A stretch of DNA of 31,486 bases from DATDOO01 sp035293245 (GCA_035293245.1 DATDOO010000243.1:1-31486); one strand, 5' to 3'. Shown: positions 7,925-16,430, numbered from the stretch's first letter. The notes: generated by a model from the sequence alone, not told the origin. Numbers and translations: made by a program.

Positions 7925-9754
7925 ATGTGCGGCATCGTCGGTTCCATTTCCCATCGCAACATCGTGCCGCTCCTGATCGAAGGATTGCTGCGCCTGGAAT
8001 ACCGCGGTTACGACTCGGCCGGCATCGCCGTGCTGGACGGCGAGATCCGCCGCGTGCGCGCGGTCGGGCGGGTGGCCGAACTGCAGCAGAAAGCCGACGG
8101 GGAGGATTTCCGTGGCCGGGTCGGCATCGGCCATACCCGCTGGGCGACCCACGGCGGCGTCACCGAATCCAACGCCCACCCCCACGTTTCCTGCGACGAA
8201 ATCGCCGTGGTGCACAACGGCATCATCGAAAACCACGAGGAACAGCGCAGCCGCCTGAAAGCGCTGGGCTACGGGTTCGAGTCGCAGACCGACACCGAGG
8301 TCATCGCCCACCTGATCCACCACCACTTCAAGGAAGGCAACGACCTGTTCGCGGCCACCCGCAAGGCGGTGGCCGAACTGGTCGGCGCTTACGCCATCGC
8401 CGTCGTGTCCCTAAAGGAACCGGAGCGGCTGGTCGCCGCGCGCCAGGGTTGCCCGCTGCTGGTGGGACTGGGCGAGGGCGAAAATTTCGTCGCCTCGGAC
8501 GTCTCGGCCGTCCTGTCGGCGACGCGCCGGGTAATGTACCTGGAGGACGGCGACGTCGCCGACCTGGGGTTGCAGGGCGTCCACATCCTCGACAGCGCGG
8601 GCGACCCCGCCGAGCGCAAGGTGCACCTGAGCGGCGTCTCGCTGGCTTCCCTGGAACTGGGCCCGTACACCCATTTCATGCAGAAGGAAATCCACGAGCA
8701 GCCGCGCGCGCTGACCGACACCATGGAAGCGGTGATCGACGACGGCCGCTTCGGCGCCGCGCTGTTCGGCGAGGGAGCGGAGCAGGTATTCGCGGAAGTC
8801 GACAGCATCCTGATTCTCGCGGCCGGCACCAGCTATTACGCGGGCCTCACCGCGAAATACTGGCTGGAAAGCATCGCCCGCCTGCCGACGGCGGTCGAGA
8901 TCGCCAGCGAATACCGCTACCGTCAGTCAGTCGCCAACCCGCGCCAACTCATCGTCACCATCTCCCAGTCGGGCGAGACCCTGGACACCATGGAAGCGCT
9001 CAAGCACGCCAAGGTCCTGGGGCAACCGCTCAGCCTGTCCATCTGCAATGTGCAGGAAAGCGCCATTCCGCGCGCCTCCCGGCTGGTGTTTTATACCCGC
9101 GCCGGGGCCGAAATCGGCGTGGCGTCCACCAAGGCGTTTACCACCCAGCTGATGGCGCTGTTCGTCCTCGCCTCAACCCTCGCCAGGCAGCGCGGCCTGC
9201 TGTCCGCCGGGCAGGAACAGGGCTTCCTGGACGCCCTGCGCCATATCCCCGGCAGCGTGCAGCACGCGCTCAATTTGGAGCCACAGATCCGCGAGTGGGC
9301 CAAGTCCTTCGCCGACAAGCAGCACGCGCTGTTTCTCGGCCGCGGCGTGCACTACCCGATCGCCCTGGAAGGCGCCTTGAAGCTCAAGGAGATTTCCTAC
9401 ATCCACGCGGAAGCCTATCCCGCCGGCGAACTCAAGCACGGTCCGCTGGCCTTGGTGGACCGCGACATGCCGGTGGTGGTGATCGCCCCCAACGACGCGT
9501 TGCTGGAAAAGGTGAAATCCAACATGCAGGAAGTCCGCGCCCGCGGCGGCGAGCTGTTCGTGTTCGCCGACCTGGACAGCCATTTCACCGCCAGCGAAGG
9601 CGTGCACGTGATCCGCACGCCGCGCCATGTGGGCGTGCTGTCGCCCATCCTGCACACCATCCCGGTACAGTTGCTGGCCTATCACGCCGCCCTGCTCAAG
9701 GGAACGGACGTGGACAAGCCGCGCAATCTGGCTAAGTCGGTGACGGTGGAGTAA
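7925..9754 (+). CDS. glmS: Glutamine--fructose-6-phosphate aminotransferase, isomerizing (GlmS)
   Basis: Cytoplasmic enzyme producing glucosamine-6-phosphate from fructose-6-P and glutamine, the committed step towards UDP-GlcNAc. The 609 residues equal E. coli. The N-terminal MCGIVG exposes Cys2 as glutaminase nucleophile; HTRWATHG and HNGIIENHEE are the glutaminase-domain motifs. Two SIS sugar-isomerase domains follow (SQSGETLDT; STKAFTTQ), then AEAYPAGELKHGPLALVD with the active-site Lys-His pair and a C-terminal KPRNLAKSVTVE. The start at 7925 has AAGGAG at 7912-7917. No sign of a glmS ribozyme upstream: the spacer after glmU is 2 bases and is preceded by repeat DNA. Confidence 0.98.
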   Translation: MCGIVGSISHRNIVPLLIEGLLRLEYRGYDSAGIAVLDGEIRRVRAVGRVAELQQKADGEDFRGRVGIGHTRWATHGGVTESNAHPHVSCDEIAVVHNGIIENHEEQRSRLKALGYGFESQTDTEVIAHLIHHHFKEGNDLFAATRKAVAELVGAYAIAVVSLKEPERLVAARQGCPLLVGLGEGENFVASDVSAVLSATRRVMYLEDGDVADLGLQGVHILDSAGDPAERKVHLSGVSLASLELGPYTHFMQKEIHEQPRALTDTMEAVIDDGRFGAALFGEGAEQVFAEVDSILILAAGTSYYAGLTAKYWLESIARLPTAVEIASEYRYRQSVANPRQLIVTISQSGETLDTMEALKHAKVLGQPLSLSICNVQESAIPRASRLVFYTRAGAEIGVASTKAFTTQLMALFVLASTLARQRGLLSAGQEQGFLDALRHIPGSVQHALNLEPQIREWAKSFADKQHALFLGRGVHYPIALEGALKLKEISYIHAEAYPAGELKHGPLALVDRDMPVVVIAPNDALLEKVKSNMQEVRARGGELFVFADLDSHFTASEGVHVIRTPRHVGVLSPILHTIPVQLLAYHAALLKGTDVDKPRNLAKSVTVE

Positions 9755-9762
9755 TCCCCCAG

Positions 9763-9802
9763 CTGTGTGAAATGCCGCAGTACACTGCGGCATTTCACAC
9801 AG
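9763..9802 (+). terminator. Perfect 18-bp inverted repeat after glmS, probable terminator
   Basis: Arms CTGTGTGAAATGCCGCAG (9763-9780) and its exact complement (9785-9802) enclose TACA. It starts 8 bases after the glmS stop. Only three T residues follow, so it is a strong hairpin but a weak classical terminator. A transcript stabiliser or a mobile palindrome are alternatives. Confidence 0.65.
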
Positions 9803-9928
9803 TTTCAGGGCTTTCGTTTCATAAGCCCATGAATTATAGGAATGTATTTGTGGCATCCAATTTGTTTGTCTATCCTGTTCCGTCGCGTGCCGGCACGCGG
9901 CTATTCCAATAAGTTCAAAGGAGTTCCC

Positions 9929-10978
9929 ATGATGCAGCGACCACCTCGATTCGTGACCGGAGCGTTTCTCGGCGCGGCATTGCTATACAGTCCCCAGAAC
10001 TGGGCCACCCACACCGGCGCCATGACCCTGGGCGGGGGTAATCTGTCCTCGGCGATCAATACCGAGAGCGCGGTGCCGATTCCCGAGGGACACTTCGCCG
10101 GCGGCTTGCGTTCGGAGTACGTCCGGATCGACCGGATGTCGGAAGGGCAGGTACTTCGCCTGCATGAGGCGGCCGAGGAAGCCGGGGAAGAAGCGGACCT
10201 GCACCGCGTCGAGTCGGTGCTGAGTACCTCCTTGGGCATCGCCTACGGCGTCACCGACGACCTGACCGTCGGACTGCGCCTGCCTTACGTGTGGCGGGAG
10301 AATGTCTCCGAACCGTCCCATCATGAGGAAGGCGAGATCGAGCGGCTGGGCGATTCCAACGGGCTGGGCGATACGGTCGTCTTCGGCCAGTACCGCTTTC
10401 TCCACCTTCAGGAGCAGGACATCCACGCCGCCGTGCTGCTCGGCGTCAAAACGCCCACCGGCCGCACCCGGCGCAAGACCGACGGCGAGGAAGGCCATCT
10501 CTTCGAGGCCGAACAGCAGCCGGGCAGCGGGTCCTGGGACGGCATCGCCGGCCTGTCCTACACGCAGGTGTTCGGGCCGGTCACCTTCAACGCCAGCACC
10601 ATTTACACCATCGTCACCAAAGGAACCCAGAGCACCGACCTGGGCGATGTTTTTTCCTACAACGCAGCCGTGTCCTACCGCCTGAAGCCGGGCGCGGATC
10701 ATGGTGGCGGGGACTATTTCTTCCTCTCTCCCGGCCAGTACGCCGTCGATCTGGTCATGGAACTGAACGGCCAGTGGCGCGACCGGCAGAGCGTGAGCGG
10801 CGAAGACGTGGAAAACTCCGGCGCCCATCAGCTTTACGTTTCGCCCGGCGTGCGCCTGACCGCCGGCCAGCACGTGAATCTGGGCCTGTCGTTCGGCGTT
10901 CCCATCGTCGAGCACTTCAACGGCCACCAAGACCAACTGGATTACCGCGCGGTGGGGACGCTGAGTTTTTATTACTGA
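9929..10978 (+). CDS. Outer-membrane beta-barrel protein, MetA-pathway/transporter-like family
   Basis: About 349 residues from tandem ATGs at 9929/9932, with ribosome site AAAGGAG (9917-9923); an upstream in-frame GTG/TTG region lacks one. The N-terminus has basic residues and a hydrophobic stretch (FVTGAFLGAALLY) like a signal peptide, then ATHTGAMTLGGGN. The body alternates short amphipathic strands with polar loops (GIAYGVTDDLTVGLRLPYVWRE; AAVLLGVKTPTGRT; YAVDLVMELNGQW) and ends in SFYY, an aromatic terminus typical of beta-barrels inserted by BAM. This resembles the PF13557 group annotated as putative MetA-pathway or transporter proteins; the substrate is unknown. The C-terminal end overlaps the convergent acetyltransferase gene by 7 bases. 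Confidence 0.8.
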   Translation: MMQRPPRFVTGAFLGAALLYSPQNWATHTGAMTLGGGNLSSAINTESAVPIPEGHFAGGLRSEYVRIDRMSEGQVLRLHEAAEEAGEEADLHRVESVLSTSLGIAYGVTDDLTVGLRLPYVWRENVSEPSHHEEGEIERLGDSNGLGDTVVFGQYRFLHLQEQDIHAAVLLGVKTPTGRTRRKTDGEEGHLFEAEQQPGSGSWDGIAGLSYTQVFGPVTFNASTIYTIVTKGTQSTDLGDVFSYNAAVSYRLKPGADHGGGDYFFLSPGQYAVDLVMELNGQWRDRQSVSGEDVENSGAHQLYVSPGVRLTAGQHVNLGLSFGVPIVEHFNGHQDQLDYRAVGTLSFYY

Positions 10979-11490
10979 TTTCCAGCGGCGTGAGGCGGGA
11001 GGAACGGTTCCCGCCGCAGGTCTTTGCGCAGCAGAATTTCGTTGGCGCCGGGACGGATCAGGTTTGGAAGGGTGCCCGCCATTTCGAAGCCGCAACGGGC
11101 GTAAAATTTCCGGGCGGGCGCGTTGCTTTCCGTCGCCGTAGTCCACAGGTTGGCCATGCCCCGCTCCGCGGTGCCGAGGCTCAGCCACTCCAGCCACGCT
11201 CGCCCCAGGCCCCGTTTTTGCCAAGGGGGCAGGATGCACAGGAGCTCCACGAAAGGCCCGCGCAGCCAGGGCTCGCGCAGGCACAGCACCCCGGCCACCG
11301 CGTCCTCCTCGTGGAGGAGCGTCCAGCGGGTCAGGGCGGGATCGGTCCGGGACAGGTAGCGCGTCAGTCCATCCGCCGTATATCCCAGTTCCCGCCAGGG
11401 TTGCAGGCCGGCCAGATCAGGGCCGAGCCGGGCGGCGTGGTCCGCATTCAGCGTTACCGCATGGCAGGCGAGATGGGCGAAGCGGCTCAT
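10972..11490 (-). CDS. GNAT-family N-acetyltransferase
   Basis: 172 residues. The acetyl-CoA binding motif A is visible as VELLCILPPWQKRGLGRAWLEWL (Q-x-x-G-x-G form), followed by the motif B region NAPARKFYARCGFEMAGT, typical of GNAT enzymes acetylating small amines or protein N-termini. The substrate cannot be inferred. The start at 11490 is 8 bases after the stop of the polysaccharide deacetylase upstream on the same strand, so the two are probably co-transcribed. Its stop codon lies inside the last codons of the convergent outer-membrane protein gene. Confidence 0.85.
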   Translation of the reverse strand: MSRFAHLACHAVTLNADHAARLGPDLAGLQPWRELGYTADGLTRYLSRTDPALTRWTLLHEEDAVAGVLCLREPWLRGPFVELLCILPPWQKRGLGRAWLEWLSLGTAERGMANLWTTATESNAPARKFYARCGFEMAGTLPNLIRPGANEILLRKDLRREPFLPPHAAGNQ

Positions 11491-11498
11491 GATGGGAC

Positions 11499-12254
11499 TC
11501 ACAGCAATTCGTTCAGCCGAACGAAGCGGTAGCCCCGTTTGCGCAAGGTGTCCACAATTCGGGGTAGAGCCTCGCCGGTGCGGTAGCCACGCCCGTTGAT
11601 GTGGAAAATCAGGATGGCGCCGGGTTTGACCATCTCGATGACATGGCGGTACAGCCGCCCGGCGCTGAGCGCCGGGTCCGGATCGCCGCTGGCGAAACTC
11701 CAGTGCACGACCCGGTAACCCAGTTTTTCCACGGTGCCGAGGGTTGCCGCGTCGTGATAACCGCCGGGGAAGCGAAAAAAGCGCGCCGGATGGCCGGTAA
11801 TCCCGTTCAGCACGGGTTCGACGGCGCGCACTTCCCGCTCGACGTCGCCGGCATTCAGCCGTTCCATGTGCAGACGGTGATGGAATGAGTGATTCTCCAG
11901 TTCCACCTCGGGGAAAGCAGCCAGCTGCGTCAGCCGTTCCCGGTTGCGGACCGCGAACTGCCCGCTGACGAAGATCGTGAAGGGGATTTTCTCGCGCAAC
12001 AAAAAGCCGGCGATGGATTCGTCCACATGGGAAGGCGTGATGGTTTCGCAGGCGTCGAAGGTGAGCGCCACGGTCTTGTCCTCGGTCGGCAGGCGGTCGA
12101 TCACCCCGGCTCCTGCATTCGCGTTCCACGCGGCACCGGCCAGCAGGCACGGCCACAATCCCCAAGAAGGCAGGGCCTGTCCGACACGCAAGAACAGCCG
12201 GGCGAGGAAACGCCTAGGGCGTCGGCGGAGGTTCGCGGGATCGTTCACAGGCAT
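11499..12254 (-). CDS. Polysaccharide deacetylase family protein, exported
   Basis: 251 residues, NodB-homology fold (carbohydrate esterase family 4), expected to de-N-acetylate a cell-envelope glycan. A basic N-terminus, a hydrophobic segment (about 31-46) and ANAGAG suggest export. Motif 1 is TFDACE (Asp67 as base), where most relatives have TFDDG: the second, metal-binding Asp is Ala68. Motif 2 is HSFHH with metal His122 and His126; motif 3 is RFPGGY at 161-166; the C-terminal LIFHI supplies His218. The start ATG at 12254 has GGAGAGG just upstream. It is divergent from galU with a 255-base spacer in which I see no convincing promoter. Confidence 0.85.
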   Translation of the reverse strand: MPVNDPANLRRRPRRFLARLFLRVGQALPSWGLWPCLLAGAAWNANAGAGVIDRLPTEDKTVALTFDACETITPSHVDESIAGFLLREKIPFTIFVSGQFAVRNRERLTQLAAFPEVELENHSFHHRLHMERLNAGDVEREVRAVEPVLNGITGHPARFFRFPGGYHDAATLGTVEKLGYRVVHWSFASGDPDPALSAGRLYRHVIEMVKPGAILIFHINGRGYRTGEALPRIVDTLRKRGYRFVRLNELL

Positions 12255-12509
12255 TGCCCCTCTCCCGGCAGGTTTCCGGTGGGGCAGCAAAATACGCCGA
12301 TTTTCTTCGGGGAGGAAGCCGACGATCCGTTGCGCGTGGGCAGCGGGGTCCCCGTTTCGGGAGATCGCCTGCGCGGGTAGAATGTCGGGAAAATAACGGC
12401 AATCGCGCAAGCTTCTCCCCCGTTCGTCTACGCTCTCGTGGACACACCCGCAAACGGTTACTCCGGTCAACTTAGTTTCTGTTTCTACTACCCGATGGAA
12501 TGAAATCCG

Positions 12510-13403
12510 ATGAATAAAATCGTCAAGAAAGCCGTGTTTCCCGTCGCCGGCCTGGGCAGCCGCTTCCTGCCGGCCACCAAGGCCAGTCCCAAGGAAATGC
12601 TGCCGATCGTGGACAAGCCGCTGATCCAGTATGCGGTCGAGGAAGCCGTCATGGCCGGCATCGAGGTCATGGTGTTCGTCACCGGCCGCACCAAGGGCGC
12701 GATCACCGACCACTTCGACAAGGCCTACGAACTGGAAACCGAGCTGGCGAACCGCAACAAGACGGAAATCCTCAAGATCGTCCAGGGCGTGATCCCGCCG
12801 CACGTTTCCTGCGTGTACATCCGCCAGGCCGAGGCGCTGGGCCTGGGACACGCCGTGCTGTGCGCCAAGCCCGTGGTCGGCAACGAGCCGTTCGCCGTCA
12901 TCCTGGCGGACGACCTCATCGGCGGCGAGCGCGGCTGCGTGGAGCAGATGGTGGAGCTGTACGACGAGCGCGGCTGTTCCATCCTCGGCGTCGAACGCGT
13001 CGCCCCGGAGGAAACCCAGAGCTACGGCATCGTCAAGACGGGCGAGCGCTATCCGGACAACGCCCGCGTTGCGCGGGTGGAGCAAATCGTGGAAAAGCCC
13101 AAGCCGGAGCAGGCACCGTCCAATCTGGCCGTGGTGGGGCGCTACATCCTGACGCCGCGCATCTTCGACAAACTGGAACACACCGGGCGCGGCGCGGGTG
13201 GGGAGATCCAGCTGACCGACGCCATCGCCGAGCTATTGCGCGACGAGATCGTGCTGGCCTATGAATTCCACGGCAAACGCTACGATTGCGGCTCCAAGCT
13301 GGGTTATCTGGCCGCCACCGTCGAATACGGCCTGAAGCACCCGGAGTTGCGCGACGAGTTTAGAAAGTATCTGAAGAATCTGCCGCTGGGCGGCGCGGAC
13401 TGA
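12510..13403 (+). CDS. galU: UTP--glucose-1-phosphate uridylyltransferase (GalU)
   Basis: Makes UDP-glucose from UTP and glucose-1-phosphate for LPS, exopolysaccharide and osmoprotectant synthesis. The 297 residues begin MNKIVKKAVFPVAGLGSRFLP, followed by TKASPKEMLPIVDKPLIQY, the nucleotide-binding and activator loops. ILADDLIGG holds the metal-binding Asp, and IVEKPKPEQAPSNLAVVGRYIL is the sugar-binding region. It has a normal bacterial GalU length with no defect. Only a weak purine-rich site (GGAATGA) precedes the ATG. It converges with a cytochrome gene across a 9-bp hairpin. Confidence 0.97.
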   Translation: MNKIVKKAVFPVAGLGSRFLPATKASPKEMLPIVDKPLIQYAVEEAVMAGIEVMVFVTGRTKGAITDHFDKAYELETELANRNKTEILKIVQGVIPPHVSCVYIRQAEALGLGHAVLCAKPVVGNEPFAVILADDLIGGERGCVEQMVELYDERGCSILGVERVAPEETQSYGIVKTGERYPDNARVARVEQIVEKPKPEQAPSNLAVVGRYILTPRIFDKLEHTGRGAGGEIQLTDAIAELLRDEIVLAYEFHGKRYDCGSKLGYLAATVEYGLKHPELRDEFRKYLKNLPLGGAD

Positions 13404-13420
13404 AGGGACTAGGAAAGCAT

Positions 13421-13443
13421 CTGGCCCGCGCGGGGCGGGCCAG
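13421..13443. terminator. Hairpin between convergent galU and cytochrome c genes
   Basis: CTGGCCCGC (13421-13429) and GCGGGCCAG (13435-13443) form a 9-bp GC-rich stem with a 5-base loop, located 17 bases after the galU stop and 14 bases beyond the cytochrome stop on the other strand. No T-run exists on either side, so a bidirectional terminator is likely but not proven. Confidence 0.6.
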
Positions 13444-13457
13444 ACGGAGGGGGCGAA

Positions 13458-13844
13458 TTACTTCTTTTCGTCCAGTTCGCCCGCCGGGATCGTGCCGTCG
13501 GAGCGGCCCTTGAGGTAGGCGTACAGGCCGTCGATGTTTTCCACGACGGCCTTGTTGGCCTTGTGCGGGGGCATGCCCTTGGGGGTTCCTTCCATAACGG
13601 TCTTCTTGAAATCGTCCTGGGACAGTTTCTTCAGGCTTTCCAGAAGGTTGGGGAAAGCAGCGCTGCCTTCGCCGGTCGCACCGTGGCAGGTTTCGCAACG
13701 CTGGCGCTTGTAGGTTTTCCAGCCGTTGTAGGTAGCCGTATCGACCGCGCCGCCTGCCAGGGAAGCCGGGGCGTATGCGCTGACCATGGCGCCGGCCAGC
13801 AGAAAGCCCAGTCCATTAGCGATTTTCTTCTTGGAAAGTTTCAT
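13458..13844 (-). CDS. Periplasmic class I cytochrome c
   Basis: 128 residues with a signal peptide (KKK, then a hydrophobic stretch to about residue 30, ending ASLAG). One heme site CETCH at 50-54; the likely axial Met is Met91 in KGMPPHK, and a C-terminal helix IDGLYAYLKGR completes the cytochrome c fold. The pattern NGWKTYKRQRCETCHG followed by GTPKGMPP resembles small cytochromes associated with quinoprotein alcohol dehydrogenases, but that is a resemblance only, since no dehydrogenase gene is nearby. It probably carries electrons in the periplasm. The start has AAGG about 7 bases upstream. Confidence 0.9.
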   Translation of the reverse strand: MKLSKKKIANGLGFLLAGAMVSAYAPASLAGGAVDTATYNGWKTYKRQRCETCHGATGEGSAAFPNLLESLKKLSQDDFKKTVMEGTPKGMPPHKANKAVVENIDGLYAYLKGRSDGTIPAGELDEKK

Positions 13845-13914
13845 TGATCGACCTTGTCTCGATTGAGTTGGGAATTAGGTAAATGCGTCCGTGATTCGAA
13901 CGCATCCAGAGCCA

Positions 13915-13920
13915 ATTATA
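13915..13920 (-). promoter_or_regulatory. Candidate -10 box (TATAAT) for the cytochrome c gene
   Basis: A perfect TATAAT on the minus strand, about 70 bases upstream of the cytochrome start in the spacer shared with the divergent membrane-protein gene. The -35 at 17 bases would be GTGTTT, a poor match, so the call rests mainly on the -10 in otherwise GC-rich DNA. Confidence 0.45.
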
Positions 13921-13982
13921 CAACCATCCTCTACGGCAAACACGAGGGCGGATGGGCCCGTAACAGCGGGTGCGCAGTCCCC

Positions 13983-15368
13983 ATGCTAAGCTTGAAACGA
14001 GCTATCCACCGGCTTTTGCCGCCATTCCCCATGTCCATGCGCGATCTTCTCGACCCATTGCGCTTCCGGCTTCCCGGCATCGGGTTATTTCGCCGCGCGG
14101 CCAGGGTTGTGGCATGGGGCATGGCTTTTTCCCTTCTGCTGCTCGTAATCCTGGCGGCGTTGATTTTGCAACGCACACCTTGGGTCGATATCGATCGGCC
14201 CCTCACTCCCGAGGAAATCGCCCAGGCGCGCGCCATTTTGCAAACCGGATTGCGCACGTCCGCGGCAGGTGCGGAGGTAAACCGCCTGGCATTGACCGAA
14301 GAGGAAATCAACGCCACGACGAACTATCTGTTCGGTCAGGCCGGAGATCGGCGCGCACGCTTCCGGCTCGAGGAAAATACCGTGTATTTGTCCGCCAGCC
14401 GGCGCTTGCCTCTGGCTCGCCTGGAAACATTCCTGAATTTTCAGGTACGTGCCGAGCGCGACGGCAATGGGTTGGCGGCGCGGCAAGTCCGCATCGGCGA
14501 TCTGCCCTTGCCGGCCGGTCTTGTGGATAGCGCGCTCCGCTATGGAAGCCGTTACTGGACGCCGGCCCGTTTGTACGCGTTGGCCGAGCAGTCGGTGGAG
14601 GGCCTGGTCATCCACCACGGACAGATGGCGCTGGACTACCGCTGGGATGTGGAGTCGCAGGCGAAAATGCGGCGCACGATGGCGGAAATCACCAGCAAGC
14701 GGCGTCTAAAACGCTACCAGGCCGAACTTAACGCCGTTCTCCACCAGGCGGAATTGGCGGCGCGCCCAACGCTGGGACAATTGCTGCAACCCCTGGCCGC
14801 ATTGGCGCGCAAACGTTCCCGAGAGCACGATCCGGTGGAGGAAAACCGCGCGTTGTTTCTGGTGCTCAGCGCCTATCTGAGCGGCAAGAGCAACGCTAAC
14901 GCCCTCGCCTTCGGGGTTAAGGATCTGCCCAGGCGAACGGTTGTGCTGCGCAACCGGCTCGATTTGGCCAAACATTTCAGCATTTCCGCAGCCCTGGGGG
15001 TGGCGGGGGACGACACCCTGGCCGACGCGGCGGGTCTGGTGAAGGAAGTCAGCGATTCGCACGGCCGTAGCGGCTTCAACTTCCAGGATTTGGCCGCGGA
15101 CATTGCCGGCGCGCGTCTGGGCGAATTGGCCGTCGCCACCCACAAGAGCGCCAAGAGATTGCAGAAGCGGCTCGCGCAGAATGCCGGCGACGAGGTGCTG
15201 TTGCCGGATATCCGCGATCTTCCCGAAAACCTGGGAGCGGATGAATTCCGGCGCCGCTTCGGAACCGTGGGCAGCCCCCCGTTCGCCGCTCTGATGCGCG
15301 ACATCGAACGGCGGGTGAACGATCTGCCGCTGTACCGGGAGTTGGGTGAAATCGCCGCCGGCGATTGA
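13983..15368 (+). CDS. Unrecognised single-pass membrane protein
   Basis: I do not recognise the family. About 461 residues from ATG 13983. ATGs at 14031 and 14037 are equally possible because none has a clear ribosome site. One strong membrane helix (VVAWGMAFSLLLLVILAALIL) lies near the N-terminus. After it comes a large, mostly helical domain with many Leu/Ala/Arg/Glu residues and segments such as PLTPEEIAQARAIL and LSAYLSGKSNANALAFG, with no cysteine cluster or nucleotide motif. Probably anchored in the inner membrane with the bulk on one side, most likely periplasmic. It ends 9 bases from the convergent sspB stop. Codon use matches its neighbours. Confidence 0.75.
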   Translation: MLSLKRAIHRLLPPFPMSMRDLLDPLRFRLPGIGLFRRAARVVAWGMAFSLLLLVILAALILQRTPWVDIDRPLTPEEIAQARAILQTGLRTSAAGAEVNRLALTEEEINATTNYLFGQAGDRRARFRLEENTVYLSASRRLPLARLETFLNFQVRAERDGNGLAARQVRIGDLPLPAGLVDSALRYGSRYWTPARLYALAEQSVEGLVIHHGQMALDYRWDVESQAKMRRTMAEITSKRRLKRYQAELNAVLHQAELAARPTLGQLLQPLAALARKRSREHDPVEENRALFLVLSAYLSGKSNANALAFGVKDLPRRTVVLRNRLDLAKHFSISAALGVAGDDTLADAAGLVKEVSDSHGRSGFNFQDLAADIAGARLGELAVATHKSAKRLQKRLAQNAGDEVLLPDIRDLPENLGADEFRRRFGTVGSPPFAALMRDIERRVNDLPLYRELGEIAAGD

Positions 15369-15377
15369 TGCCCCGAC

Positions 15378-15776
15378 CTATTTCACTACGCGCAGGACGG
15401 GCCGCGCCGGTTTGGCGGGTTTATCGTCCGCCGGGGATCCGGCTTCCGGCGGCGGTGTGTCGTCCTCTTCCTCGGCCTGGAATACCATCCCCCGACCGTT
15501 TTCCTTCGCATAGAGGGCATGCACCGCCTTGACCGGAATTTCCACGGCGGTCGGCACGCCGCCGAAACGGGCGCGGAAAGAAATGTAGCTATCGCCCAGC
15601 GACAGGCCCTGGACGGCTTCGGGGCGGAGATTGAGAACGATCTGTCCGTCGTGGACATGATGCGGGGGGACCATGACGCCCTCCTGTTCGGCGTCGACCA
15701 ACAGATAAGGCGTCAAGCCGTTTTCGACGATCCACTCGTGGACGGCGCGGATCAGGTAAGGTCTCAGCGGTTTCAC
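15378..15776 (-). CDS. sspB: ClpXP protease specificity-enhancing factor SspB
   Basis: Adaptor that tethers ssrA-tagged and some other substrates to ClpXP. It has 132 residues. The N-terminal domain reads MKPLRPYLIRAVHEWIVENGLTPYL, and FRARFGGVPTAVEIPV forms part of the peptide-binding fold. A disordered acidic/proline linker (about 98-124) leads to the ClpX-binding tail RPVLRVVK, nearly identical to the E. coli XB motif. The start is GTG at 15776, 3 bases after the sspA stop, with TAAGG just before it, so the pair is translationally coupled. Confidence 0.95.
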   Translation of the reverse strand: MKPLRPYLIRAVHEWIVENGLTPYLLVDAEQEGVMVPPHHVHDGQIVLNLRPEAVQGLSLGDSYISFRARFGGVPTAVEIPVKAVHALYAKENGRGMVFQAEEEDDTPPPEAGSPADDKPAKPARPVLRVVK

Positions 15777-15779
15777 GCC

Positions 15780-16430
15780 TTAGCCCGCCAAGGCGTGCGG
15801 TACGCCGGCCAGATCGCGTTCGTCCTCGTCGAGGCTGGCTTGGAACGACTCGCGTTCGAAAATCATGCGCGCATAGGCGCGCACCGGCTCCGCCTGACGC
15901 GGCAGATCGACGCCCAGACTGGGTAGGCGCCACAACAGCGGCGCCACCGCGCAATCCACCAGGCTGAATTCGTCACTGAGGAAAAACGACTTGGCCGCGA
16001 AGGCGGGAATGGCCTGGATCAGGCTTTCCCGGAGCATCTTTTTTGCCTTCGCGAGGGATTTCTCATCGTCGGCGGCGCGCAACTGACCGTACAGCGAATA
16101 CCAGTCGGTCTGGATGCGGTGCAGCAGCAACCGGGCGCGGGCTCGCGAAACCGGATCCATAGGGTACAAGGGCGGGTGGGGAAAACGCTCGTCCAGATAT
16201 TCCATGATGATCCCCGCCTCGTACAGCACCAGGTCGCGGTCCACCAGGGTGGGAGTCGTGCCGTAAGGATTCAGGTCGAGCAGGTCCTCCGGCGGCTCCT
16301 TGCAGCAAACGAAATCGACTTCGCCGGCGATCCCCTTTTCGTGCAGTACCATGCGGACGCGATGGCTCTGAATGCACAGCGGGTAGGAGAACAGCGTGAT
16401 TCCGGCTTTGCGGCCGATGGCGTTGCCCAC
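15780..16430 (-). CDS. sspA: Stringent starvation protein A (SspA)
   Basis: Glutathione-S-transferase-fold protein that binds RNA polymerase and alters transcription in starvation and acid stress; it lacks GST activity in studied members. It has 216 residues. The thioredoxin-like N-domain shows LFSYPLCIQSHRVRMVLHEKGI and NPYGTTPTLVDRDLVLYEAGIIMEYLDERFP, and the all-helical C-domain follows. The usual PLCPYSHRVR motif is here PLCIQSHRVR. The start is GTG at 16430, with TGAGG upstream. It follows petC by 50 bases, the common pet-ssp order of beta/gammaproteobacteria. Confidence 0.95.
   Translation of the reverse strand: MGNAIGRKAGITLFSYPLCIQSHRVRMVLHEKGIAGEVDFVCCKEPPEDLLDLNPYGTTPTLVDRDLVLYEAGIIMEYLDERFPHPPLYPMDPVSRARARLLLHRIQTDWYSLYGQLRAADDEKSLAKAKKMLRESLIQAIPAFAAKSFFLSDEFSLVDCAVAPLLWRLPSLGVDLPRQAEPVRAYARMIFERESFQASLDEDERDLAGVPHALAG

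Noticed and set aside
12255..13181. Long N-terminal extension of the polysaccharide deacetylase opposite galU
   Set aside because: galU is complete on the plus strand, and a ribosome site precedes the ATG at 12254.
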